The notes under the pieces were generated by a model. The model was not told the origin of the DNA. It saw only the letters and a list, made by a program, of their open reading frames with translations, and did not search any database. From Timema cristinae (lineage: Eukaryota; Arthropoda; Insecta; Phasmatodea; Timematidae): a stretch of DNA of 64,000 nt. How positions within the stretch are numbered: position 1 is the stretch's first letter; every line of letters starts with the position of its first letter. Location: positions 35,330,562 through 35,394,561 of the forward strand of contig JBCFYV010000012.1 in the NCBI GenBank assembly GCA_039000515.1, written 5' to 3'. The position numbers and the translations under genes are program-made. Below are positions 22,549-33,977 of this stretch, one piece after another.

Positions 22549-24241
22549 CGAATCCTCGTATCACAACCCTCTCCACTAGCTAGCAGCTCAGTCGGTAGAG
22601 TACGTAGGTGAGACTCCACCTCTCAAGGTATCCGCGGTGATGTGAAAAGAAGGAAATTTTTGTGGTTTGAAAGTGGGCCGGTAGAGACAGATATAATTAC
22701 CAGGGAACTTACCACCTGAAGTGTATCCGTGGTAGTCCTGGATCTCCCCGTAAAGTATGAAATACAAGTGAAATAAAAAGGGGGGTGCCAACAAATTACG
22801 TGATACAAATAAAATGACTCTGGTTATGACTTTGGAAGAAAAAAATCACACCCGAAAGGTTGAACATAAGTGTAAAAAAACACGAAAGTTTGTTAAATAA
22901 AACAATATAAAAAAACTCTATTAACTTTGTGTTGTATTTTTAGTTAAAAATAAAATGTGTCATATGGTAAGACAAAGAAATTTAATATAACTAAGACACA
23001 AAATAATCAGTGGGCACATATTATTTAATTGTTGAAATATTTGGTAAGAGATCCTACCTATCTGGTACCAAGATCAAATACAACGCTAAACGGTGAACCC
23101 TGTGGCATGATACTATTTAGGTAAGTAATTAACATAAGTTAATTTTTTTATGTTAATTACTTACCTAAATAGTATCATGCCACAGGGTTCACCGTTTAGC
23201 GTTGTATTTGATCTTGGTGCCAGATAGATAGGATATCTTACCAAATATTGCAACAATTAAATAATATGTGCCCACTGATTATTTTGTGTCTTAGTTATAT
23301 TAAATTTCTTTGTCTTACCATATGACACATTTTATTTTTAACTAAAAATAACAACAAAAGTTAATAGAGTTTTTTTATATTGTTTTATTTAACAAACTTT
23401 CGTGTTTTTTTTACACTTATGTTCAACCTTTCGGGTGTGATTTTTTTTCTTCCAAAGTCATAACCAGAGTCCTTTTATTTGTATTACGTAATTTGTTGGC
23501 ACCCCCCTTTTTATAAGTAAAATAAAAAAACTAATCATACATATAGATAATGTTCTGATGTAGGAATGACTCAGGTTGAGTAAAAAAGTTTGTTGTGTTA
23601 CAGAAAGAAATATCATCCACCTTAATCAGCTTTACAAATAAATTGGTAGTCTTGAATTAATAATAAAAGGAAATATCTTATAGGTTTCTCTGTAGTCTTG
23701 ATGGCGAAGACACACGAATCAAACAAAAGTTCTTCACTATGGTCATAGCGTTCCCATTTTATATCTTCAAAAAAATAAAGTTACTTATTAATCTTAGAAA
23801 AAATCTCTCTTGTCTGGGATGAAGTATAGTTCAGCCTTTACAAATAGCCAGTGCCAGTTGACGGAAAAGAAAATTTATCCCATAAAAATAACTTTTAGTT
23901 TTCGTACTACAGTTTGTTCCATCTAAAAATCAGCGCGTCCTTTTTGAGAGTCCTTCTTTCTTCTATCTTATTTACTATTGTTGTCATGGTAGCCAAACCA
24001 AACAAAACTTGGAGGTTGCAAAACCATGAAAGTTATAAAGAGAAAATAATGTAATTACTCTTGGAAACAGATAAGGATAAAATAGTGATGTACAAAGTTC
24101 AGTAGTAGAGACATAGAGAATCAACAAGAATTCAGTTGAGCACGCGTATCAGTCCAATTTCTATATATCAAGGGATGCAAAATAGAGAAATGGATCACAA
24201 AACTCCACCATATACATGAACACATGAATTAGGACGTAATA
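22549..24241. mobile_element. Insertion splitting the ORF2 reverse transcriptase
   Basis: Coding homology stops at 22546 and resumes at about 24245 with VIPIYKKG, so this 1.7 kb was inserted. GTGTAA occurs at both junctions (about 22543-22548 and 24244-24249), a candidate short target duplication. Left of the internal fold-back, TAGCAGCTCAGTCGGTAGAG at about 22579 resembles a tRNA A-box, so the outer element may be tRNA-derived, but no B-box is evident. The right portion (23508-24241) is AT-rich with nothing recognised. Confidence 0.55.
22780..23507. mobile_element. Fold-back element with 360-bp arms
   Basis: The sequence from GGGGGGTGCCAACAAATTAC at 22780 is matched in reverse complement ending GGCACCCCCC at 23507, nearly perfect over about 360 bp per arm. 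The centre is near 23143, in TTAATTTTTTTA. There is essentially no loop. The flanks are A/T runs, so the target duplication cannot be fixed. Arms this alike mean a young element, or one maintained by copying. No coding capacity. Confidence 0.9.
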
Positions 24242-25134
24242 TTGTGTAAAATAGTCATACCTATTTATAAAAAAGGGGCGAGAACAAAAACTTGTTATTA
24301 TAGACCAATTTCCCTCTTAAACACTTTCTCCAAAGTATTCGAGAAAATCATACATGAGCATACGTTCCACCACCTTAAAAATACATTTTCAGATAATCAA
24401 CATGGCTTTATAAAAAATAAATCTACTGTCACTAATTTTGTAACATTTCTTGGGCATGTTGCCCCTCAAGTCTCTACCCAAGGTCAGGTTGATGCTATTT
24501 ATTTTGACCAAAGTAAGGGATTTGACTTATGTCAGCATAGTATTATTCTCTCTAAACTTAGTAATTTTGGCCTTTCTCAATCATATGTAAATTGGCTCAG
24601 CAGTTATTTGCATGAAAGATCATTCATAATTAAAATTGATTCCCACACCTCAAATACATTTTTAGCCCCCTGTGGCATACCATAGGGTTCTAGCTTAGGT
24701 ACTCTTCTCTTTAATGAATTTATTGATGACATTGGTAAATATTTGAACTCGTCTAATTATTTATTCTTTGCTGATGATGTAAAAGTATCAAATAAATTGC
24801 AGATTGTATAGAGCTACAAAATTATTTAAATGGTATTATACAATAGTATTTTGAAAATGGAATGTCTATTAATAAATCTAAGACCAAATCTATAACTTTT
24901 TCTAGGAAAACTAATCCTTTCTTTTTTACTTATATATTGGGCAATAAAAACATAGTTCGTACTCTTTATATTAATGATCTTGGTGTTCTTTTTGATAAAC
25001 TTTTTTTACACTATCATGTTGACCATGTAATTTCCCAGTCATTAAAATTACTTGGACTTATTAAATTTATTTCATAATTTTAAAAAAGTTGACTTTTTTT
25101 ATGTCTGTACTACGCCCTGGTTAGATCTAAGTTA
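24242..25134 (+). pseudogene. Non-LTR retrotransposon ORF2, reverse transcriptase palm
   Basis: This is the continuation of the RT from 22548. YRPISLLNTFSKVFEKII, DNQHGFIKNKST and IYFDQSKGFD carry the template-grip and first catalytic Asp motifs. FADDVK (about 24770) is the FADD catalytic box. MSINKSKTKSITFSRK from 24862 follows it. A TAG replaces the expected Gln after CGIP (24684), and frameshifts occur near 24800 and 25075. The last residues before the Harbinger insertion are YALVRSKL (to 25134). The next residues of the protein, EYATVAWNSIT, are found on the minus strand at 32308 in contig C2. Family is jockey or CR1-like by motif style, not verified by phylogeny. Confidence 0.85.
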
Positions 25135-25313
25135 AGGGGCGTTTACACGGTATGATTCTTCGTACTAAATGTTTGGCAAGCATGCTAAGTCGCAAAGGAG
25201 TAGCACGTGCAGCGGTAGACAGGTCCTAGCCTGCTCGAAGGTGGCGATCAGATGGTGTTTGATTTTCGTGCGAGTCAGTCATGCTAGTTGGTGTATTTAC
25301 GACGGTTTTTATT

Positions 25314-25663
25314 ATGGCGCGCCGTTGGAGTGATAATACTGTCATGAAGTTTGTCAATTTGTATGGTAGTGAGTCTGTTTTGTGGGATAGTGCCATCGTT
25401 GACTACAGAAATAAGACGCTGCGAAATGAAGCAGTTAATAGAATAGTTGCTGAAATGGGACTACATGATTTTTGAGTTAAAGAGTGCAAATTGAAAATAA
25501 AAAATATTCGCTTACAGTATTGGCATGAAGTGGGGAAAATCCGTTCAAATACAGCGTCAGAGTGTAGTGGAGATTCCGTTTACAAACCAATAGGAGTGTG
25601 GTTTACTACAGTCGATGGGTTCTTGCGCCGGCTTGCCATTCAAAACACGGAAAGCAACCTAGT
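25314..25663 (+). pseudogene. Harbinger accessory MADF/Myb-SANT-like protein, exon 1
   Basis: In Harbinger elements the second protein binds DNA and helps import the transposase into the nucleus. The ATG at 25314 gives MARRWSDNTVMKFVNLYG, then LWDSAIVDYRNKTLRNEA, KIKNIRLQYWHEVGKIR and VWFTTVDGFL, the three-helix Trp-rich pattern of a MADF domain. An in-frame TGA lies at 25473 (after MGLHDF) and the frame continues unchanged after it. A good 5' splice site (GTAAGT) follows SNL at about 25662. Exon 2 is represented at 33606-33977 on the minus strand of contig C2. Confidence 0.75.
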
Positions 25664-26044
25664 AAGTATGAGTTTTATTTTAGTGGCTTGTTAAATTAAT
25701 TATGATAACATAATATGCACTGTTATTTAAACAAAAATGCTGACATGCACATGCACTGTATATGGGTGCACACACAAACAATGTATTTACAGATAATAAA
25801 CTATATATTATATTCAAATTTATCTTCAATGTTTGTATACAAATTGTTTATATAAACACACAACACGCATAGGCCTGTAAACATAAAATATACACTTAAT
25901 TGCAAAATTTATAAAGTTGCTTCAATAACGATTACGAATGTTTGAATTCGGTGCACAAATTGCTGCAGTACAAGGGTTCAGCATGTCCTTTTGCCAAGGG
26001 ACTGAGCCATTTGTGTTGACATAATGGCAATATTCTTCGAGCCT

Positions 26045-26735
26045 TTATGCAGTTACGGTTGTGGGATGACTGTGCCGTGTTGCTGGAATAGCGCGCATAG
26101 CTCCTTCTGGTAACTTCCTCCATGATCCAGGGACAAATCTGCAGACATCCACGTGCTCAGCATCAACCAACCCCTGGCTGATATAGTAGGGATTTAATTT
26201 GTGAAGCCAGTTATGTAGAGCACATGTAGCTTTTACAATCAAAGCTACTGATTCTGTCTTTACCTCTAAGGGGCTGCGATATAAACGGAAACGACTCAAC
26301 AATATCCCAAATGCGTTTTCCACAATCCTAGTAGTTGTATATCCTCTTTGGTAGATTCAAACCTCTTTGAGCATATGGCTTCATCATGTAGCTAGTCAGA
26401 GGAAAAGCTTCATCAGCCACAAAAAACCCTCCTTCAGGTAAATTCAACTTACCTCTTTCTATACTTTCATATAGCGTTGTATTCCGAAATACACCTCCAT
26501 CTGATGCGCGTCCTTTAGCGCCAACATCTATGTACGAAAAACCATAGTCGTTATCAACTAGTGCAAGCAGTACTATAATGTTACGTTGTTTGTAGTTGAA
26601 GTAGTCAGATCCACAATGAGCTGGTGCTTTGATTATTACATGTTTTCCATCCAGACTACCATAAAAAGAGGGTAAATTCTATCTGACACGAAATCCTTCC
26701 TCAATTGCTCTCCACTCTTCTTTAGTACTTGGGCA
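26045..26735 (-). pseudogene. HARBI1-like transposase, C-terminal exon, copy 1
   Basis: This is a DDE transposase related to HARBI1. On the minus strand the exon starts after an AG at 26736 with CPSTKEEW, then GSLDGKH (first catalytic Asp), GAKGRASDGGVF (second Asp) and VENAFGIL (Glu). It ends with LHNWLHKLNP and a basic tail, stop at 26045. A TAG at 26679-26681 sits where the family has a conserved Trp before FYGSLDGKH, and there is a short deletion with frameshift just before VENAFGIL. Copy 2 (34717-37278) carries exactly the same two lesions, so the copies are one insertion seen twice. N-terminal exons are absent from C1. Confidence 0.85.
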
Positions 26736-26819
26736 CTGAACATAAATATACAAAAATAACAATTAAATGTGTTATGCTACTACTTATAATGATAAACAGC
26801 TATAAAATTCCACCTATAA

Positions 26820-26830
26820 ATAATAATAAC

Positions 26831-26864
<34 letters not shown>

Positions 26865-26873
26865 GTAATAATA
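26820..26873. repeat. (TAA)n microsatellite at contig end
   Basis: A run of AAT/TAA units ends directly at the N gap. The matching (TTA)n is at about 34595-34632 in contig C2, in reverse orientation and in the same place in the Harbinger intron. The assembly evidently broke in this repeat. Confidence 0.95.
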
Positions 26874-26973
26874 NNNNNNNNNNNNNNNNNNNNNNNNNNN
26901 NNNNNNNNNNNNNNNNNNNNNNNNNNNNNNNNNNNNNNNNNNNNNNNNNNNNNNNNNNNNNNNNNNNNNNNNN
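26874..26973. other. Assembly gap of 100 N
   Basis: Exactly 100 N, the conventional size for a gap of unknown length. Sequence on its two sides is not continuous: the Harbinger transposase intron on the left, unrelated AT-rich flank on the right. Confidence 1.
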
Positions 26974-28158
26974 AAATTGTGTTAATAACCATTACAAATC
27001 CACTATAAATTATTGTTATTCTAAATTTACAAAAATAAGATCATATATGGTTGATTTAAATTTGTATTTTGATAAGTAGGCTTATCTAATATTTTGATTT
27101 AATGAGTTCCCTTCCCCCTAAAGCTTGATTTCATAAAACAAGGAGAGTTAGCTTCTTGAACAATTAGTTTTTGAGTGGTTATGTTACTAGTCTGTAAGCT
27201 TTGATTAACATAATTAAAGGAGAGATAGGTGAAAGTTGCCTATTTAAACCATGAATGATACACATAAGTATTAGAACCATATAATGAATTAAAGCTATTA
27301 TTGATTTGTTAATATGTAAAACCAAGCCACCCAATCAACTTAGATCCAGCCCCTACATTAAAGCAAAAAGTTAATTTTATAAAATAAATAAGTGAAGGTT
27401 GGTAGTGTCATTGAGTTTGTTTTATAAGACCTAGGTGTGGCCTGTGACATCTTCTCTAGAACTTACACTTCACCAAGGTTTCCATTTGACCTGTTAAATT
27501 TGCCACTTAGTCAATAAGAACAAATTAAATAAAAGCTCTACACTTTGTACCAGGAAAAAAACTTAAAATAAGACAATATTCCTTGGTAGAAAGAGATCTT
27601 TTTAAAATTAAAGTGTTTCTATTAGGCTAATATAAAATGTATAAAAAATTATAGGTATTGTATTTGGATTAATAAATTATGATCATTCAATTATCATTAT
27701 TCTTTATGAAAATCAGACGACTATTGGAGTTGTACTCATTTAGCCAAACTAAAACAACAAAATTGAGAAAAATAAAAAAAACTGTTGTGAAAAGTTTACC
27801 TTTTTTTTCTCGTGGCGTTGAGTCCATATTCGTAAAATGAAACACTATCTCAATAAAATAAAATCACAGTTACAAGTAATTACAAGTCAGACAGTGAAAG
27901 ACTAATGAAAAATAATTAATAAAACCAACCACCAACGAGTTTTTATCCCAACTGTTTAAATTGAATGAACATGCGTCATTTTTATTAGCCAATAACGAAT
28001 AGCTTTACAAAACAACCAACACATAAAGATAAATTTTAAGAGTATAACACTTTAATTTGTAAAAAAAAAAAAAAAAGAGCGGCACTATCTATGGAATAGT
28101 CTTTATAGTATACGTACCAAAATAATAGGTTTATAATAAATTCCAAAATTTGTCATTA
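26974..28158. other. AT-rich flank of the P-element terminus, nothing recognised
   Basis: No gene or terminal repeats. If C2 is flipped this is the chromosomal sequence on the far side of the P-element insertion. Confidence 0.4.
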
Positions 28159-28190
28159 ATTATAATCATGGTTACTAGACTTGATGGTAG
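28159..28190 (-). repeat. P-element-like 3' terminus and target duplication
   Basis: CATGGTTACTAGACTTGATG starts at 28167 and matches the terminus at 17703 with one mismatch in 24 bp. ATTATAAT (28159-28166) adjoins it. The transposase C-terminal half (29050-30325, minus strand) reads toward this end, so it is the 3' end of the element. Confidence 0.8.
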
Positions 28191-29049
28191 TAGCAGTACT
28201 CGAGCGGAGCATTGGAATATTACAAGTTATCTAAGAATACACTTATGATTGTTTAACTACTCATTTATTTATTTTAACTGTATCGAATATCATTATTAAA
28301 TTGCTCCTAATTAACTTTACTCAGAAGAATACATAATGCATGGAAAATATAACAAATATCATTCTACAAGGAATATTTCAGTGTTATATTAATGAAACAG
28401 TATAATACTATTATAAAATTTATAGCATTCATGATATTTGTTTGGTAATATTATTGTTACATAATCATAGGACTATTTTATAAAATTATAATATTGTATT
28501 TAAATTGTACAAATCAATATAAATTTAAAAAACAATGGTATTGCAAATAAAACCGATATTTTTGTACAAGTTATATTTTAGTTTTAGGTTTGTTTATTGA
28601 TATCAACTATGGCATACAGTGTATTTATTTAATTTTTAAATTTACAAGAAGACTCAATAGTTATTAACATTTGTAATGCTTACCTTTAATTAGGAACACT
28701 ATTTTAGAATACACTTCCAGTAGAAATTATTCCACCACTTTCTTAATCTTCTTTGGGTTTTTTTCTCTGTTCACTAGCGGTACGTTTACTGCACTTGTAA
28801 TTTTTCTTTGCTCTAAGTTTATTTATGCCTTTCATTATAATAAACGTACGGGTTCTTATGAAACACAAAACTACAAATTCATTGATTTCAGGATATTTAC
28901 TTTTATTCTGTCCTTCAATTTGTTGAAAACACCTTGAGACTCTTTAACAAAGCCTCCATGAAAGGGATTGCATTTTTTTCTCATTTTTATAATAATGTTT
29001 ACAAATTATCTCGTGGATTTAATTAACGATCCCTTTTATATTGTTTGGA
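28191..29049. other. P-element interior near the 3' end, no frame recognised
   Basis: AT-rich sequence between the terminus and the end of the transposase frame. Subterminal and 3' untranslated sequence is expected here. No internal motif is supported. Confidence 0.4.
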
Positions 29050-30325
29050 GCCAGTTCATTCCTAAAGGAGAAGTGTCTCTGGTTAGGGTTCCGTACATAT
29101 TAGATTTTTTTGGATACTTCTTCTTCACTCTGTATGTCATGTAGCCGGCGATCATTTCCAGTAGCTTAGTCCTCTCTTAAATAGTTTCCTGTGTTGAGTC
29201 ATCTTGAAAATGTTTAAGGAGGTCATCGACGATAAATGTAAACTCAACATCATATTCATTGTCAGCCTGTTCGATTTGGGTGGACGCTTCGGTTTTGTTT
29301 TCATCACTATTATGTGACAAGGTCTAAGGAACCGCATCTTACGTAGCTTCAGACAGAATGTCTGCACTCAGCGCCTGAACTCCTTTTTCAAATATACAGT
29401 TTTCACTGTTAATCACTTCACCAGCATTACGGCTGAATATTAGATAATTTATTATATGCAATACAGTGGTGGGGAGAGAATGGTGGTATAATCGCCCTAG
29501 TCCTCGAATCTGATAAAAGTACTCTCAAGCATGTCCTGGTCAAATCTATATGCCAAAATATAAGTATAACCTTCAGATTTCAAATCTTTAAACAGACCAC
29601 GAAGGCTATTTATAGACATCAGAAACCCCTTTGAAAAAAAAAGAAGTTCGTCTGATATTTTTTCTTTTTTCCCCCTCTTTTCTTCCTCTCTAATTAATCT
29701 CATTGTGAAGATTAGTTGGTATAGTTTGTTTAGCGCATCATCCGGCTCATTTATACAGTTGCCATAAACACTTTTCAAACTGTACGTTCCACACACTGGG
29801 ATTCAAGAGTTTAGTTCGTCAAATCCATTGTTTACAATATTTACAGTTTCTCCTACATGATTGAACTCGGGGAAGTTATAACATATTGCTTTTCCAACTG
29901 TCAGTGAAACCAGTTCTGTGGCTTTCCTTACTTTCTGTCTCTCCGTCCCATCTAAGGAATATGCTTCATAGATAGTTTATGTGCATATTGTAAGTCGTCT
30001 CCGTCACTTTGCATTTTAATTAATTTTATAAATGCTTGTTTAGTAACGCAGTTTCCACATTCAAGTTTATATTCCTCATCAAGCAGGTGATTCCGTAATA
30101 GCTTCAGACCATGTGGGGCATAACAAAAACCTAGATATTTTGCTTTTCAATTGATTGATTTTTCATTGGCGATTTATCCCATGAGATACTCAAATAGGTC
30201 ATCAGTTTTCTGTTTGAAGGTTCCATATCACAGACGAATGCTCTAAAACTGAATCCAGTGTTTTCAAACACTTGACTAGTTTCGATTTGTAACGAGTCAC
30301 ATATAACAACTACAAACAAATGGGG
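29050..30325 (-). pseudogene. P-element-like (THAP9-type) transposase, C-terminal half
   Basis: Reading leftward on the minus strand: CDSLQIETSQVFENTGFSF and FVCDMEPSNRKLM from about 30305, then APHGLKLLRNHLLD (the APH-LK-RN landmark before the GTP-binding region), VNIVNNGFDELNS near 29830, SKGFLMSINSLRGLFKDL, ILAYRFDQDMLESTF (the RLNQD-LE landmark) near 29520, and LEMIAGYMTYRVKKKYP near 29120. The order is that of P-element transposases. Four or more frame changes and several stops are present. The THAP and DEM part is at 17875-18787. A retrotransposon with nested insertions separates the two halves, and only a flip of C2 puts them on one strand. Confidence 0.8.
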
Positions 30326-30334
30326 TAAAACTTA

Positions 30335-30720
30335 CCTTCTGCCCTGTTGGACTCAAACTCTGGCATCTTAAGCACTGACCCCCTCTCGCCAACGGACAGT
30401 TCCTTAGACTAAACGGAGCCATAATGCTATAGCCAACTCTAGAAGAAAGCTACGCCCGAAAGAAAACAACTAAAGGTGGTTTGGTGTGCTCAGTTGCCAC
30501 TTACTCCACCAGGGCCATTCTCGAAGTTTCTAGCTCTATGGATGACCGGCAGAATCCCCGTTCCACCCCCTCCTTTCTCCCCTTTACCTTAATTTCTCCC
30601 TTTCCCTTACTTTCTCCCCTTTCCCTTATTTTCTCCCCTTTCCCCTCCTTTCTCCTTCATATCTTCCTCACTCTCTGTGAACATGGCTGTCCGTTTTAAC
30701 TATTTAATGGGACGTTTTAA
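30335..30720 (-). mobile_element. Possible tRNA-derived SINE with GA-rich tract
   Basis: On the minus strand a tRNA-like segment (GCGAGAGGGGGTCAGTGCTT and B-box-like GAGTTTGAGTCCAACAGG) lies at about 30335-30400. A GGGAGAAA-type purine tract (30570-30680) lies at the other end. The plus-strand 72-codon frame at 30481 is this pyrimidine tract and not a protein. Boundaries and target duplication are not resolved. Confidence 0.4.
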
Positions 30721-31271
30721 TTTTAATAGTATTGTCACTCTTTGCATCATAGGCTAACTGAGGTGAGGGCGACAGTTTAGGCTGTGATTTAATTGTATTT
30801 ATCAAAATTATTTTTCTGTTTAACATGCAGGATTTCATTCAAAACTACTGATTTGGGCTTAATATTTATAATTGTCCAATTTGGGATGGGTTACTTTTTA
30901 GTATTTACGAGGTTACGTTGTATCCTCGTTCTCATTATTTTTTAACTTACTTGAGGAACTTATTTTTGGGTCTTTAGCTTTGAGTGCACATTTTGTATCT
31001 ATTTTTCGTTAAAGTAGCGCATGCTAATTGTTGACATTGTTAATATAATATTGATTGCCTTGGTTGCCTTAAGCTGTTCAGAGGGATTCTGATCGCCACT
31101 ATTTGGTGTGATTTATTTATGACTCTACTTAGTGGGAATTCATTGATAGACTGAGCACTTATATTCGATGCAGTTGTATTTACCTTAAAATGCGTGCGAA
31201 CTCTGTATTAATTGCAAGACATTCTCTTGGTATTGTACTGTATACCACAACTCCCTATTATGTCCGAGAAA
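30721..31271. other. Spacer, nothing recognised
   Basis: No gene or repeat structure supported. By position it may be P-element interior displaced by the retrotransposon and SINE insertions. Confidence 0.35.
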
Positions 31272-31566
31272 TGGATACCTGGTGGTCTAGGGGTAACGTG
31301 TCAGACTTCTGTGCTGGGGGTCCGGGGTTCAATCCTCGGTCTCAGCACAGCTTTATCTGATTACCAAACCCTTCCTTCACCTCTGACAAGAAGTGTATTA
31401 ATCAAAACTTGTGAATGTGTGGAATGCCAGGCCTCCACCGTGGTTCGGATTCCACGTTAAACTGTAGGTCCTTAATTTCATGTCGCAATCACCCTACCAT
31501 TTCACATTAGCGTAAGTGCATATAACCCGAACGGTTAGTAAGACGCGGTGAGAATAATAATAATAA
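31272..31566 (+). mobile_element. SINE-B copy abutting the retrotransposon 3' end
   Basis: The head ACCTGGTGGTCTAGGGGTAA, B-box GGGGTTCAATCCTCGG and tail TATAACCCGAACGGTTAGTA with AAT repeats match SINE-B at 8806-9086. It has an extra short segment (AGAAGTGTATTAATCAAAAC) in the middle. It meets the 3' end of the retrotransposon tail to tail. The target duplication is not clear. Confidence 0.8.
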
Positions 31567-32308
31567 TTTATTTCCCTTTCTTTATTATAGTGATGGCCAA
31601 CAGTCGTAAGACCTATAACAGGCCAGCACTGAAAGTACAGAAGTACCTTACAAATACATATATTTACACGAGAAAATAAGTTAAATAAAAATGGCTAAAT
31701 AATGTTATATAATGATTAATAGTTATCCAAAAAAAGTAATTAATAATGATAATAATAAAAAATAGCAATAAAAACAAAAAACTAAAGTGGTTAAAAGCAG
31801 TAACAATATGCAAAAAATAAATCAGAATATTGTAAAATTCAGATATTATAGGCAGAACCTCTTAGTGAAAAATTATTTATAAGGGATTTCCTTAAATAAC
31901 TCTCCAAGTTTAGCTTTTCTTTTATGATAAAAGTCGAATTCGACAAATATAGATTTGGCGCTATGGATACAACGACCTATAGGGCTTACCTTATAAGAGC
32001 TATTGAGAAAAAATAATTTTGGATTACGAGAAACCTGAGAAGGGATATGAATGCCTACATGATCAAGGGCAAATTTGCAATAAATTTGCTATTGAATATA
32101 TTTTTTTAAAAAAGAAGGGCATCACAATAAAGTCTATGTGAGAAGAGAATTTGGAGCCCTAAGAGGTTTCCAATTCTGTCATAATTATAATAAATCCGGT
32201 TACTAAAGTATTATCATAGCACGCAGCGACAAATTTTCTTTGAACGTTTTCTAATCTAAGAGAGTCAGTTAAGGTGATGGAATTCCAAGCAACAGTAGCG
32301 TATTCTAA
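31567..32308 (-). pseudogene. Non-LTR retrotransposon, ORF2 C terminus and 3' UTR
   Basis: On the minus strand from 32308 the frame reads EYATVAWNSITLTDSLRLEN and VQRKFVAACYD, the conserved region after the RT palm. After a frame change it continues FALDHVGIHIPSQVSRNPK to GELFKEIPYK with a stop at 31873. The 3' UTR ends in AATAAA-like AAATAAATT plus ATT repeats at about 31567. The first residues follow directly on YALVRSKL at 25134 in contig C1, with the shared TTA as target duplication of the Harbinger. This is the missing end of the C1 element. Confidence 0.85.
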
Positions 32309-33605
32309 ATGGGCGTTTACACGGGAAGATTTTTCGTGCTAGTGTCTAGCATGCTTCTAGCCTGTGCACATGCTAGTTATCACGCAGGCAGACTCGCATA
32401 CCAGAAGTGTTTACACGGAATGGTAAAATAGCAAGGGACTTTGATTAGTTAGCGTGGTTGGTCATTAGTGATTAGTGCTTCTGATTAAACAGTACAAAAT
32501 GGATGTGGTTAGGGAAGCTGTCTGTGTTGTGGCTGAAATGGTTGCTAAAGACATATGTGAATATCTCAAGAAATATAAAAGGAAGAAAAGAGCTTGGGTG
32601 AGAAAGTGGATCCAAAGAAGGTCTATATTGGGAGCATCATACACTTTATGTAAGGAACTAAAGGAAGAAGATCAAGCGTCTTATCACAATTTTTTCAGGC
32701 TCACAGATGATGAGTTTCAATATCTGTTGCTAAAAATTGAATAACAAATACAAAGAAAGAACACAACAATGCGAGAAGCCTTACCTGCTTCCATAAAACT
32801 GGAAGTTACTTTAAGGGATCTGTATACGGAAGACTCCTTCGGTAGTTTATCATACCTGTTTCGTGTTCCGAAATGCACTATCTCCTGTTTCGTTCCAGAA
32901 GTATGCAAGGCAATCTATGAAGGTCTCCAGGACTTCATTAAGGTATTTACAGTATACTTACTTAATTAAATAAATTAAGTATATGATAACTAGTACTTCA
33001 ATAAATTATATATACTGTAGTTTGCTCTAGCCAGTGAAAAACTACTATATACACATACGTCATAAATATTAAGATTCTTTAAATACAATCAAAAATATGT
33101 ATTACATAAAAATGTCAGATACAGTAAACCTTATAAAAACAAAATGTACCAGCTATGATTATATTTTTTGTTTATTATAATATCTTAAATTAAAAGGAAG
33201 CACGTAGGAAATTATAGCATATAAAGTACTCGGTACTCCAACTACTATACAGTACTACACTAGTACAACATTTCTATTGTAGCAGTTGAGGTTAGGTTGT
33301 TAATTATAAGCTTATAGGGAATATAAAGAAGAAATCATAGTGTCTATAGTATTGTCACTATTGGTGGGTGATGGGTCACGTGGTTGGCTTGGCGTCTGTT
33401 CTGACATCTGCCGAACATTAGAAGATGCATTTCCCATTGAGTAGTGCGATGAGCCACTAGACCATGGAGAATTTTCACATGTAAAAGCCCAAATGTGTGT
33501 ATTGTAATGTTGAGGAAACGTTGATGCACGTGAAGTGTGGGGACGTTCAATTTGTGCCAGATGAGAAGCAGGAGGTTGTGTTGTATGACTATAATTACGT
33601 GTAAA

Positions 33606-33977
33606 TTATTCATGTGCAATTCTCCCCTCCGAAATCATGGTCTGCAACTTCAGTTGCAACCCAAGAGCTCTGCCCACATCCATGTTGTTCAACTGTACGG
33701 CCAAACTTTTTGCCCACAAGTCAAATTCCGTTTCTTTGAAAGTAGCGGCAGTAGCAGATATAGCTTGCAAATTTGAAAGGGCTTGTTGAACATGAGGGGG
33801 TGGGTTTTGGGAAGAAGCACTTTTGCGCTTCTTATGTAATGGGACTGGGCGTGCCTGTGGTGGTATTGGAACACTGGCACTTTCCACATTCTCTTCCACT
33901 GATGGTGGATCGTCATACTACTCTCCAATATTGGTGTCGTTCTGCCGCGAAGACACGCTGTGTTCTGCTTTTCTTTT
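33606..33977 (-). pseudogene. Harbinger accessory MADF/Myb-like protein, exon 2, antisense in transposase intron
   Basis: On the minus strand a strong acceptor (CTTTTTTTCTAG) at about 33978 precedes a Ser/Gln-rich segment, an in-frame TAG, and then VPIPPQARPVPLHKKRKS and ETEFDLWAKSLAVQLNNM with a stop at 33606. The last part, an amphipathic helix with a Trp, is like the C-terminal region of MADF/Myb-type Harbinger accessory proteins. Exon 1 of the same gene is at 25314-25663 in C1 and partly at 37655-37753 here. The exon lies entirely within the transposase intron on the opposite strand. Confidence 0.65.

Larger units (their letters stand above)
25135..26873. mobile_element. PIF/Harbinger element, copy 1, cut by assembly gap
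   Basis: It begins AGGGGCGTTTACACGG directly after TTA (25132-25134), the 3-bp TWA-type target duplication typical of PIF/Harbinger. The opposite terminus, with ATGGGCGTTTACACGG and the matching TAA, is at 32306-32324 in contig C2. Both genes of a two-gene Harbinger are present in part: a MADF/Myb-like protein (plus strand) and the transposase C-terminal exon (minus strand). The copy runs into (TAA)n and then N at 26874. Confidence 0.85.

Noticed and set aside
30481..30699. 72-codon ORF rich in Ser, Pro and Phe
   Set aside because: It is a (CTTTCCCC)n-type pyrimidine tract.
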